A DNA stretch of 64,000 nucleotides from Mucilaginibacter inviolabilis (GCF_011089895.1 NZ_JAANAT010000001.1:1550001-1614000), one strand, 5' to 3'; positions 43,898 to 51,897 are shown, counted from the stretch's first letter. Made by a program: numbers and translations. The notes: a model not told the origin generated them from the sequence alone.

Positions 43898-44996
43898 GCT
43901 TATGATGAAGAATACGGCATTGGCAGCAATCCATCAATCATTAAACGCCAAAATGGCTCCCTTCGCAGGCTATCATATGCCTATCCAATATTCGGGGATC
44001 AATGAGGAACATGAAAATGTCAGGAACCAGGTAGGAATCTTTGATGTTTCCCATATGGGTGAGTTTTTTGTAAAAGGTCCGGATGCCCTTGACCTGATAC
44101 AGCGGGTAACTACTAACGATGCTTCAACCTTATATATCGGGCAGGTGCAGTATTCCTGCATGACCAACGAGCAGGGCGGGATCATTGACGATCTGCTGGT
44201 ATATCGGCTGGACCTGGAGGTCTATATGCTGGTGGTGAACGCATCCAATATAGAAAAGGACTGGAACTGGCTGGTGGATAACAATTATAAGAACGCAGAA
44301 TTGGTAGATCGATCAGATGAGCTTTCGCTGATCTCTGTTCAGGGCCCATATGCCGTTGATACGCTTCAGCGCTTAACCTCCTATCAACTGAACCTGATCC
44401 CTTATTACCATTTCAGAGAGCTGATGTTAAATGGCATTCCCGGTATGATCGTGTCCAATACGGGGTATACCGGAGCCGGAGGATTTGAACTATATGTACC
44501 CAATCATTCGGCAGTTGCCCTATGGGAGGCGATCATGACCGCAGGTTCCTCCTACCATATCCGACCTGTAGGCCTTGGAGCCAGAGATACCCTTCGACTG
44601 GAGATGGGATATTGCTTGTATGGCAACGACATTGACGATCATGCTACACCCCTGGAAGCTGGTTTGGGTTGGATTACCAAATTCAATAAAGTATTCAATG
44701 GGAAGGAGGTTTTGCAGGAACAAAAAATGGCCGGCGCGAAACTGAAATTAGTCGGGATCCGGATGAAAGAAAGAGGCATCCCTCGTCATGGATACCGTAT
44801 TTTGAATACGGATGGTGAACCAATCGGGGCGATTACTTCCGGCACACAGTCCCCTACTTTAAAAACAGGAATTGCCTTAGGCTATGTCGCTATTGACGCT
44901 GCAGCACCCGGAACAAATGTGCTGGTAGATATCCGGGGCCTGTTGATGGGTGCCTGTGTCAGTAAGATGCCCTTTGTACAAAGTCAAATAAAATAG
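43890..44996 (+). CDS. gcvT: Glycine cleavage system aminomethyltransferase (T protein)
   Basis: 368 residues. Family signatures: MAPFAGYHMPIQYSG, GIFDVSHMGEF, GVGARD-like GLGARDTLRLEMGYCLYGND, and the C-terminal OB-like domain with ITSGTQSPTLKTGIALGY. It moves a one-carbon unit from glycine to tetrahydrofolate. Genes gcvP and lpd are not in the window. Overlap with gcvH implies translational coupling. The region downstream (44997-45165) carries only an imperfect Crp/Fnr-like box. Confidence 0.96.
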   Translation: MNKLMMKNTALAAIHQSLNAKMAPFAGYHMPIQYSGINEEHENVRNQVGIFDVSHMGEFFVKGPDALDLIQRVTTNDASTLYIGQVQYSCMTNEQGGIIDDLLVYRLDLEVYMLVVNASNIEKDWNWLVDNNYKNAELVDRSDELSLISVQGPYAVDTLQRLTSYQLNLIPYYHFRELMLNGIPGMIVSNTGYTGAGGFELYVPNHSAVALWEAIMTAGSSYHIRPVGLGARDTLRLEMGYCLYGNDIDDHATPLEAGLGWITKFNKVFNGKEVLQEQKMAGAKLKLVGIRMKERGIPRHGYRILNTDGEPIGAITSGTQSPTLKTGIALGYVAIDAAAPGTNVLVDIRGLLMGACVSKMPFVQSQIK

Positions 44997-45165
44997 TCAT
45001 CTATGCAACCCTGTAATTCGCTAATGGGAATATCTGCCTAAATGATCAAAAAGGATGTCAATGATCATCGGAAAGGCTATTTATACTGAAATTTTTTAGT
45101 TTTACGTGTTTGTTTTCAAAAAAGGAACGAAAAACAACCCTCATTTATTTACTTAATAAAAACAT

Positions 45166-45342
45166 ATGGAAAAATTCAAATCGGTAAAAGACCTGGTGGC
45201 TTCTGTAGAAAGCGACGTGGTCAGCTTTTACGAAAAAGGCAACAAAGCGGCGGGAACCAGGCTTAGAAATGCCATGCAGCAATTAAAAGTTATTGCAACG
45301 GATATTCGTAAAGAAGTAACAGAAAAGAAAAACAATCAATAA
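45166..45342 (+). CDS. Histone H1-like protein Hc1
   Basis: 58 residues, too short for many gene callers. It starts MEKFKSVKDLVASVESD and holds the GNKAAGTRLRNAMQQLK segment typical of the Bacteroidota Hc1 family, with 10 Lys and 3 Arg. It is a small nucleoid protein that probably binds DNA and compacts it. A perfect terminator follows at 45366. It lies between the two inverted methyltransferase cassettes, and its Lys-rich nature makes it a candidate substrate for them. A weak box TGTC-AATG-ATCA at 45056 lies upstream. Confidence 0.88.
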   Translation: MEKFKSVKDLVASVESDVVSFYEKGNKAAGTRLRNAMQQLKVIATDIRKEVTEKKNNQ

Positions 45343-45365
45343 TAGTTTAAAAATTGTTTTGGGAA

Positions 45366-45400
45366 AATAAGCCCGGTCAGTTTTGACCGGGCTTATTTTT
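45366..45400 (+). terminator. Terminator after Hc1
   Basis: AATAAGCCCGGTCA and TGACCGGGCTTATT form a perfect 14-bp stem with a TTT-type loop, followed by a run of T. Very strong intrinsic terminator. Confidence 0.9.
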
Positions 45401-45437
45401 ATGGTGGAGATTCGACTATTTAACAAGTAGCGCAACC

Positions 45438-45502
45438 TGATAAATATCAGTATTGGGACTGATATTTTATTTATATAGCGGCTAAAGTTTGAAGTACTTT
45501 TG
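45438..45502 (+). promoter_or_regulatory. Crp/Fnr-type operator 45 nt from a perfect -7 element
   Basis: CTGATAAATATCAG holds core TGATAAATATCA (45438-45449), identical to the core at 39168. The perfect -7 element TACTTTTG is at 45495-45502, 45 nt on. It drives the short leader ORF at 45523 and the 113-residue protein. Confidence 0.65.
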
Positions 45503-45522
45503 ACTATCGGGGAACTGAAACC

Positions 45523-45561
45523 ATGGAGGAAAAAAGGAAAACCGGATATCAAAACACCTGA
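45523..45561 (+). CDS. Possible 12-residue leader peptide
   Basis: ATG GAG GAA AAA starts a 12-codon frame whose TGA stop overlaps the ATG of the next gene by one base (TGATG). The placement, 20 nt after the -7 element, means ribosomes would meet it first, and the overlap could couple its translation to the 113-residue protein. It may be chance. Confidence 0.3.
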   Translation: MEEKRKTGYQNT

Positions 45562-45902
45562 TGAGTTTATTAAAAAAAGGCAGTAACATCAAGGAGCATT
45601 TTTTTATAGGTTATGATCTGCATAAAGCCGGTTTTATTTTTGATCCTCCCCATATCGCCTGTAATTTTAATTTGGATCTGTTATGCGGCTTCGCTGCCGA
45701 CTTTGTAAAAGTATCTGCTTCCAGGGCCGGGATAAGCGTAGCTAAAGATGGAATCATAGCTGAATTACTTAAGCTTTTACTTTCGGTCAGTAAAGATGAT
45801 TGTATTGTAGTCTTGTCACTCAATAAAAAAGGGGCTATATCAGGGAAAGTAACCCATAGAAAAAGTCATCTGTTTAATGAATTATTTGACGAGTCCATTT
45901 AA
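45561..45902 (+). CDS. Hypothetical protein
   Basis: 113 residues, not recognised. The middle has an amphipathic helical region followed by an Asp-Ala-rich helix (DLLCGFAADFVKVSASR) and a strand pattern VVLSLNKKGAISGKV. It has a Crp/Fnr-type box with the same spacing as the methyltransferase cassettes, so it probably belongs to their response. No signal peptide or membrane segment. A cytoplasmic stress role can only be inferred from the promoter. Confidence 0.6.
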   Translation: MSLLKKGSNIKEHFFIGYDLHKAGFIFDPPHIACNFNLDLLCGFAADFVKVSASRAGISVAKDGIIAELLKLLLSVSKDDCIVVLSLNKKGAISGKVTHRKSHLFNELFDESI

Positions 45903-46027
45903 CAAGCATTTGTGTCAATCGCTAAGCCATATCGCCAACAGGCATTCACCATAAATATCTGCGTTGAGGATCTTCTGTCCGTTCCTCTTTTATATACACA
46001 GCGATTTAACCTAATTTCTATTTACCT

Positions 46028-46264
46028 ATGATCGGATTTCCTTTACGTGTAAATTATAATCAACAAGACTATATCTATTATATTATCTCCGCTCCGAGTA
46101 AAAAAAAACTTTGTATTGAAATTCTTTTAGAAGGCAAAAATCATACGCTCATCCTGGGTGAAAATAAATTATGGATGGAAGAAGCGCCCGAAGAGAATAC
46201 CGTTCTTGAACCGGGATTGATCCTGGCCATTAGCAGGGCTGTAACGCTGCGCTATCCTATTTAA
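46028..46264 (+). CDS. Hypothetical small protein
   Basis: 78 residues, beta-rich (QQDYIYYIISAP, KLCIEILLEGK, HTLILGENKLWM), without a motif I recognise. It lies 125 bp after the previous gene without a clear promoter. Convergent with sulP; a weak hairpin AAAACAAT/ATTGTTTT lies in the 47-bp gap. Confidence 0.5.
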   Translation: MIGFPLRVNYNQQDYIYYIISAPSKKKLCIEILLEGKNHTLILGENKLWMEEAPEENTVLEPGLILAISRAVTLRYPI

Positions 46265-46311
46265 TCCAGAAAACAATGATGCCTTAGTTTGCGATTCAGG
46301 AATTGTTTTTT

Positions 46312-47976
46312 TTAGACATTGGATAAGACATCATTCGCCCGTTTTAAAGCTTTTTCAAAACTGTCCTTGATATTACCTTTCCCTATTTGAAACAACAAAC
46401 GTGCTTTTTTTAATTCAGCCATTACCTGTTCACTATTCACCTCGGAAAGGATGAGTTTTGTTCCCTTCTTTTTTATTTCCTGATGAACATCTCTCAATAC
46501 CCTGATACCGGTTGCATCAATAACAGGTACGTTCCGCATCCGGATGATCAGTACCCTGGCTGGCTTCTCCAATACCTTCATCGCGTCTTTAAATTTATAG
46601 GCCGCGCCAAAAAACAGAGGACCGTTGATCTCAAATACATCACCCCCCGCTGGAATGCCTTCCGGATTAAGGTCCTGATCAGGTAATTGTTTTGATGAGA
46701 AGACGGCTTGCTGTACAGAACTTGTTTGCATCATTTTGCGCATAAACAGGAAGGCAGCCAGGATCATTCCGATTTCAATAGCTACGGTCAGGTCCACCAG
46801 TACAGTTAGCCCGAAGGTGGTCAGTAAAACGGCGGCATCACTTTTAGAACCTTTAAATACAGCTATAAAATTTTCCAGCTCGCTCATATTCCAGGCGACC
46901 ACGATCAATATCCCGGCGAGTGTTGCCATCGGTATCAGCGCCGCCCATTTGCCTACAAAAAGCATAATCAGGAGCAGGGTGATGGCGTGGATGATCCCGG
47001 CAATGGGTGTCCGCCCCCCGTTTTTAACATTGGTGGCTGTTCTGGCAATCGCACCGGTTGCAGGGATGCCTCCAAAAATAGAAGAACAGATATTCGCCAG
47101 TCCCTGAGCGATCAGTTCTGTATTAGACCTGTGGTTCCCGCCGGTCATGCCATCCGCGACAACCGCTGATAATAAAGACTCAATACTGCCCAGCAATGCG
47201 ATGGTAAAAGCAGGCCGGATCAATTGCTGGATGGTCGCCACGCTGACGCCCGGAATTACCGGGTGTGGTAAAGAAGAAGGAATAGCCCCGAAACGACTGC
47301 CAATGGTTTCAACCGGGAGATGAAAGAACCAAACAACCCATGTACTTATAACAATAGCGATCAGTGAGCCCGGAATCTTATGGGTTATTTTGGGCCACAG
47401 CAAAAGAACCAGTAAGGTAAAAATCCCGATGAACAGGGCATATAGATTTACAGAAGACAGGTGCAGGCCATAATCCAGCCATTTGCTGATAAAATCTGTA
47501 GGAATGCTTCCCATTTTCAAACCTAAAAAGTCTTTGACCTCGGAGGAAAAAATGATGACAGCGATCCCTGTGGTAAAACCAATGATCAGCGGATAGGGAA
47601 TATATTTGATGGTATTGCCCAATTTGGCCAGGCCCATGATGATCAGGAGTATCCCAGCAATAAAAGTGGCGATAACTAAACCGCTGACACCGAACTGCTG
47701 GACGATTCCATAGACGATGACGATAAAGGCACCCGTAGGGCCGCCGATCTGTACCCGGCTGCCTCCCAAAGCGGATATGACGAGCCCTGCAATAATAGCA
47801 GTAAAAATTCCTTTTTCCGGGGATACGCCAGAGGCTATGGCAAATGCAATGGCTAAGGGTAAGGCCACGATACCTACAATGACACCGGCCACTATATCTT
47901 TATAAAATTGCGCCAGGGTGTAATTTTTAAGGGTATCGATCAGCTTTGGTCTGAACAAATTTATCATGCTGTTCAT
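46312..47976 (-). CDS. SulP-family anion transporter with STAS domain
   Basis: 554 residues from the ATG at 47976; an upstream ATG at 47988 overlaps the previous gene more deeply. About 12 membrane segments are followed by a C-terminal STAS domain (about 440-545, with DVFEINGPLFFGAAYKF and VIDATGIRVL). The transport part has the family SPEKGIFTAIIAGLV and GGPTGAFIVIV motifs. SulP proteins move sulfate, bicarbonate or dicarboxylates; the ion is uncertain. The start overlaps the DUF983 stop by one base (TAATG), so the two are translationally coupled. Confidence 0.9.
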   Translation of the reverse strand: MNSMINLFRPKLIDTLKNYTLAQFYKDIVAGVIVGIVALPLAIAFAIASGVSPEKGIFTAIIAGLVISALGGSRVQIGGPTGAFIVIVYGIVQQFGVSGLVIATFIAGILLIIMGLAKLGNTIKYIPYPLIIGFTTGIAVIIFSSEVKDFLGLKMGSIPTDFISKWLDYGLHLSSVNLYALFIGIFTLLVLLLWPKITHKIPGSLIAIVISTWVVWFFHLPVETIGSRFGAIPSSLPHPVIPGVSVATIQQLIRPAFTIALLGSIESLLSAVVADGMTGGNHRSNTELIAQGLANICSSIFGGIPATGAIARTATNVKNGGRTPIAGIIHAITLLLIMLFVGKWAALIPMATLAGILIVVAWNMSELENFIAVFKGSKSDAAVLLTTFGLTVLVDLTVAIEIGMILAAFLFMRKMMQTSSVQQAVFSSKQLPDQDLNPEGIPAGGDVFEINGPLFFGAAYKFKDAMKVLEKPARVLIIRMRNVPVIDATGIRVLRDVHQEIKKKGTKLILSEVNSEQVMAELKKARLLFQIGKGNIKDSFEKALKRANDVLSNV

Positions 47977-48401
47977 TATTGAAACCATTTATATTTATTC
48001 CCGTCAACTGGCGTGTCCGTATCCAGCTCAGGATGATAATGCACCTTGGGCGACAACCAGTACAGTAATCCCACACGGGAGTACCGGAAATTCAGCGGTG
48101 ACAGGACGAATAAGCCGCCGAGGATCGTTGCAAGATATAACCAGGGTGAATCGTTATTTCCGGTGATCAGAAAGGTGGCTACCCATAAAAATCCGCCTTC
48201 TGCTACATTCATAGCGTAGCTCACATACATCGCCGCATAAAAATAGCCCGGCTCAATTTCAAAAACCATCTGACAATGCGGGCAATTCAGGTTGATCCTG
48301 TTGAAGCCCAGGCTGTATGTTGCCCCCTCAAACATATTTCCCCGACGACAGCGCGGGCATTTGGCGTGCAGCATGGCCCATGATTTTGATGTTCTTCCCA
48401 T
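47976..48401 (-). CDS. DUF983 membrane protein
   Basis: 141 residues. The N-terminus holds a zinc-ribbon-like pair CPRC and CPHC separated by a hydrophilic loop with GNMFEG, then two membrane helices with EPGYFYAAMYVSYAMN. This is DUF983, widespread in Bacteroidota and alphaproteobacteria and of unknown function. It is the first gene of the unit with sulP. No box was found in the 64-bp gap to the methyltransferase gene. Confidence 0.9.
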   Translation of the reverse strand: MGRTSKSWAMLHAKCPRCRRGNMFEGATYSLGFNRINLNCPHCQMVFEIEPGYFYAAMYVSYAMNVAEGGFLWVATFLITGNNDSPWLYLATILGGLFVLSPLNFRYSRVGLLYWLSPKVHYHPELDTDTPVDGNKYKWFQ

Positions 48402-48465
48402 GATTTATTTTATCAATGCGGTACTTCTTTTACAGTTCCTTGAATTACTATGCCGGTCCGGGAAC

Positions 48466-49059
48466 TCACTCTTTGATCCACATTTTCAGGAACCTGCTAT
48501 AGGCGTTACTAACCAACTGGTAACTTGGCGGAACCTGGCTATCGGCCCCATGGAATGTTACCAGCCTCGTTTCCGCGGGCTTTTTGTCCAGCATTTCGTA
48601 AACAAACCGGCTATAGCGGTCATAAAGTTCAAACGAAGTTTTTACCGCGTAATCGATCCGGCTATCCGGTTCGATATTTTCATAAAAAGGGTTATAAAAA
48701 TAAAAGTGATCGTAATTATCAAAGTCCAGTTCGGTCAGGTTACCGTGAATGAAATTTACATTGGGTAAATCAATTTCCTCCCTGGCTATTTCTGCGAAAG
48801 TGAATAGTTCGCTCCGCTGTTCAATACCGTAAAATGTTGTTTCCGGATGAAAAAAACCAGCTACCAGGCAAAACTTTCCGACACCGCTCCCGATGTCCAA
48901 TACTTTGGCGTTTGGAATGGCCAGAAACTCTCCCGCCTTTTTAGCGATGTCAACGGAGGTCCAGTGCATGGCTGATAATGCCTGGATATGTTCCGGGTAG
49001 AGATCATCAAAAACATGGTCTTTACGAAAAATGGACGGACTTAGCCTATGATGGAGCAT
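48466..49059 (-). CDS. Class I SAM-dependent methyltransferase, B-type of cassette 2
   Basis: 197 residues from the ATG at 49059, the start that gives the same length and ungapped N-terminal alignment as the B-type at 39953 (10 residues before FRKD in both). The frame is open further upstream and would otherwise overlap the A-type stop. Motif I VLDIGSGVGKF, acidic GIEQR, motif IV FYFYNPFYENIEP and the SRFLKMWIKE end are all kept. It follows the A-type gene by 71 bp. Confidence 0.82.
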   Translation of the reverse strand: MLHHRLSPSIFRKDHVFDDLYPEHIQALSAMHWTSVDIAKKAGEFLAIPNAKVLDIGSGVGKFCLVAGFFHPETTFYGIEQRSELFTFAEIAREEIDLPNVNFIHGNLTELDFDNYDHFYFYNPFYENIEPDSRIDYAVKTSFELYDRYSRFVYEMLDKKPAETRLVTFHGADSQVPPSYQLVSNAYSRFLKMWIKE

Positions 49060-49130
49060 ACTGCTGTCTTTTTTATCGGTTTCAAAACCCCGGAAGGGAG
49101 CGTTTAAAAATCTGAATACATTCATTTGGA

Positions 49131-49796
49131 CTATTCTTTGATCCACATTTTTAGCAAAGTATCATAGGAAACATTTGCCAGCCTATAGTCAGGCGGGATC
49201 TCCTGTTCTAAACTGTGAAAGGTAACCAGGCGCGTACCTGGAGGCTTTGCGCTCAGCACCATATAAAGATATTGGGTATAGTAGTTGTATAGGCCCTCTG
49301 ATAATTCGATCGTATTATCGATTTTATTCATTTGATCAATATTCTCATAGAATGAATTATAAAAATAAAAGTGATCAAACTCTTTGAAATTAATCTGAGT
49401 GACATTCCCGTAAATGAAATTCACATTGGGCAGATCCGTATATCTTTTAATGTTCTCTGCCAAATGATGCAATTCATGTCTTTGCTCCACTCCATAAAAA
49501 AAAGTTTCCCGGAAATGATAACCCGCGGTCAGGCAGAATTTACCGGCACCACTACCAATATCAAGCACCCTGGTGTTTGGTAAAGACAGGAATTCGGCGG
49601 CTTTTTGGGCAATAGACAATGGCGTGAAATGTTTGACTGATAGCAATTGAAAATGTTCGGGGTAAATCCAATCAAATTCTGTATCATCACTGAATAAGAG
49701 ATCATTGATCAGTGTATTTCCCGGCGATCGTATTATTTCTGGCTTGATCTGATCCTGGGGACCGAGTGGCAAAAGCGAAAACGGATCATCTTTCAT
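49131..49796 (-). CDS. Class I SAM-dependent methyltransferase, A-type of cassette 2
   Basis: 221 residues from ATG 49796 (MKDDPFSLLPLG), 6 nt after a perfect -7 element. An ATG at 49844 lies upstream of the likely transcription start. Motif I VLDIGSGAGKF, acidic GVEQR, motif IV FYFYNSFYENID. Same length as the A-type at 39237. The box and its 46-nt spacing are the same as at cassette 1, so regulation was kept with the copy. Confidence 0.82.
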   Translation of the reverse strand: MKDDPFSLLPLGPQDQIKPEIIRSPGNTLINDLLFSDDTEFDWIYPEHFQLLSVKHFTPLSIAQKAAEFLSLPNTRVLDIGSGAGKFCLTAGYHFRETFFYGVEQRHELHHLAENIKRYTDLPNVNFIYGNVTQINFKEFDHFYFYNSFYENIDQMNKIDNTIELSEGLYNYYTQYLYMVLSAKPPGTRLVTFHSLEQEIPPDYRLANVSYDTLLKMWIKE

Positions 49797-49802
49797 CGTA
49801 TA

Positions 49803-49868
49803 CAAATTTAGCGTTATAGCAGCAGCAATGGCATGGTAAGACATCAGCGTATGGGCTGATATTTATCA
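49803..49868 (-). promoter_or_regulatory. Crp/Fnr-type operator 46 nt from a perfect -7 element (methyltransferase cassette 2)
   Basis: CTGATAAATATCAG on the minus strand (core 49857-49868), then 46 nt, then TAAATTTG (49803-49810). The same box lies 92 nt upstream of the -7 element of the divergent Crp/Fnr gene and might also serve it. Confidence 0.65.
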
Positions 49869-49960
49869 GTTTTTGCAGATAAATAGCTGCTTTATATCTT
49901 CCCGGCGAGTTAGGCATTTAGCGCGTGCGGCGGCTTATCAAATAGGCTTTAATAAATTCG

Positions 49961-49968
49961 TATCTTTG
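49961..49968 (+). promoter_or_regulatory. -7 promoter element of the Crp/Fnr gene
   Basis: TATCTTTG fits TAnnTTTG fully and ends 4 nt before the ATG at 49973, so the transcript is probably leaderless. Confidence 0.6.
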
Positions 49969-49972
49969 TAAT

Positions 49973-50680
49973 ATGAGCCTATCTGGAATTTTTCCGATTG
50001 ACAAATGGGAATTCACAACACAGTCTGTTTTAAATACCCTCTCAGAAGAAGATTACCATTTTTTGATCTCCCGGCAGGGAGCGCAGAAATATCAAAAAGG
50101 GGAAATTATTTTCAAGGAAGGTGTCGTGCCTTCCGGTATTTATTTTATCCACCAGGGGAAAATAAAAAAGTATAAAGTTGACAGGAGCGGCAGGGAGCAG
50201 ATCATATATGTAGCCAATAAAGGCGAACTAATTGGGTACCATGCGGTCTTGGCAGAAGAACGCAGTCCTGATTCTGCCGCCACTTTAGAAGATAGCCTGG
50301 TTAGTTTTATTCCTAAAGAAGATTTTTTAACTATTCTGGATAAATCGCCGCTTTTTGCCCGGCGCTTATTGAAAACATTGAGCCATGAGTTTAGTGTGCT
50401 GGCCAATGGTATTTCCGTGATTTCGCAAAGAACCGCGACGGAACGGCTTGCCATCGCGCTGATCGTGTTAAGGGAAAAGTTTAAAGATGAAGGATCCAGG
50501 GAACAAGAGATCATTTTAAATATATCCAGGATGGATCTGGCCAGCCTGGCCGGTATCGCCCAGGAAAATGTGATCCGCCTGTTAAAGGAATTTAAAGAGG
50601 AAGGTATTTTGGAAACGGATGGCCGGAAAATATGGATCAAAGATATTAAGCGACTGGTTAAAAAATCAAACTATGCGTAA
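49973..50680 (+). CDS. Crp/Fnr-family transcription regulator without cysteines
   Basis: 235 residues, full-length for the family. An effector barrel (about 30-125: KYQKGEIIFKEGVVPSG, KGELIGYHAV) is joined by a long helix to a winged helix-turn-helix (about 175-225) with ISRMDLASLAGIAQENVIRLLKEF. The recognition helix keeps the Glu (E of QENV) and Arg (R of VIRLL) that contact TGA and TCA half-sites in Crp and Fnr; the residue before the Glu is Gln. There is no cysteine at all, so it cannot carry an Fnr iron-sulfur cluster; heme (as in DNR) or a small ligand is more likely. It is divergent from a methyltransferase cassette with a fitting operator. Confidence 0.9.
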   Translation: MSLSGIFPIDKWEFTTQSVLNTLSEEDYHFLISRQGAQKYQKGEIIFKEGVVPSGIYFIHQGKIKKYKVDRSGREQIIYVANKGELIGYHAVLAEERSPDSAATLEDSLVSFIPKEDFLTILDKSPLFARRLLKTLSHEFSVLANGISVISQRTATERLAIALIVLREKFKDEGSREQEIILNISRMDLASLAGIAQENVIRLLKEFKEEGILETDGRKIWIKDIKRLVKKSNYA

Positions 50681-50794
50681 AGGCTGATTTTACAATTTCA
50701 TGAAAGCGATAATTGCTAAGAAATGGCGTCAACCAGGGGGTAATAATATGATCAACAAACAGGCCGGTTTAGACTCTTAATCATAGATTTGAAA

Positions 50795-51060
50795 TTAACC
50801 TTTTACTTTTAGCGTACCGGCATTTATAGCCACGACAACCGTGCTGACCGTCATTAAGACCGCACCCGCAGCCGGGCTTAACACAATGCCCTGGTTAAAC
50901 AGCACACCGGCAGCCAATGGCAACGCGATTACATTATAACCCGTTGCCCAGGCCAGGTTTTAAACCATTTTCCGGTAAGTCGCTTTACCGAATAAGATGA
51001 GGCTGACAATATCCTTTGGATTACTGTTCACTAAAACAATCCCGGCGGTTTCTGCTGGAT
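50795..51060 (-). pseudogene. Remnant of a heavy-metal (P1B) ATPase, C-terminal part
   Basis: Reading the minus strand gives ETAGIVLVNSNPKDIVS, LILFGKATYRKMV, a TAA stop where the family has Gln, then [18 protein letters not shown] and the end [14 protein letters not shown]. This is the last membrane pair of a copper or zinc P1B ATPase. Upstream of ETAG the match to the IGAGTDVA segment is broken by a frame change, and the phosphorylation and nucleotide domains are missing. The gene is decayed. Nothing else is visible between 50681 and 51261. Confidence 0.8.
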
Positions 51061-51261
51061 ATTCCGGAGCCGGGGATCATAACATTCCGAAATCGCGGAC
51101 CAATAGTTCTGCAACACTTTGACCATATCAAATCACTGATTAATAGTTACCATTTTTTAATGTGATAAACACAAGGCGCTGCTCTAAATGCCACGGAATC
51201 GCTTGGTCAAGGCCTACGGAACGTCCAGGTATTATGGCTAAAACTGACGAATAAATTTGTA

Positions 51262-51897
51262 ATGGTCTCGCACACCTTGCTTGAATCTTATTATCAACAA
51301 TTCTATCCAAGCGGGACAAATTTTCATCGCCACGAGATTTACTTCAAAAACGGCGACTTCCATTCTTCATTTAAGTATTTCGACCAGCATAACCGTCTTT
51401 ATATTGACAGAAAAATATATGCGGATGCTATCGTGATCTGGTCTTCACCTTATTCTGATTTCAGTATTCGTTGCCTTGAAAAGCTTCCCCGTGATGAAAA
51501 TAATCAAGACAACACTTTCATAGATTTTAATCTAAAGGCATGGACAGATCAGGAAGTTGGCCATACCTTTGGATCGTTAGCATATCGGTTTACGTATAAT
51601 GGCCTCAGACATTTTCATAAGTTTAATTTACAAGATCTTGATCTGACAAATGACCTGCTTATCGACACCGGCAAACACAAGGATAAGATCATCAACGTCA
51701 GTGCCATATTTTACAAGGATGGGCATTCAACTTTTGGCGGCTTTAGCCACTGGAACACACCAGAACCACCTATAATAAAAACGATAAGCGTATCAAGTTA
51801 TAAAGCAGTGGCATATGCAATACTCGCACCGCAGAGGCGGGACATAAAAGAACGTTTAAAATACTACTTTGCGAAATATTTGGGCTTGCATCTATAA
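51262..51897 (+). CDS. Hypothetical protein
   Basis: 211 residues, not recognised. No signal peptide or membrane segment; rich in aromatic residues and His (FHRHEIYFKNG, HSSFKYFDQHN, FGGFSHWNTPEPP). A perfect -7 element TAAATTTG (51252-51259) ends 2 nt before the ATG, which supports the start and suggests a leaderless mRNA. Confidence 0.65.
   Translation: MVSHTLLESYYQQFYPSGTNFHRHEIYFKNGDFHSSFKYFDQHNRLYIDRKIYADAIVIWSSPYSDFSIRCLEKLPRDENNQDNTFIDFNLKAWTDQEVGHTFGSLAYRFTYNGLRHFHKFNLQDLDLTNDLLIDTGKHKDKIINVSAIFYKDGHSTFGGFSHWNTPEPPIIKTISVSSYKAVAYAILAPQRRDIKERLKYYFAKYLGLHL

Noticed and set aside
45056..45067. TGTC-AATG-ATCA upstream of Hc1
   Set aside because: It has a mismatch at a conserved base and no good -7 element at 23 or 46 nt, so I do not count it in the regulon.
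45283..45552. Minus-strand frame of 89 codons
   Set aside because: It covers the Hc1 end, a strong terminator and a promoter with an operator; no protein-like pattern.
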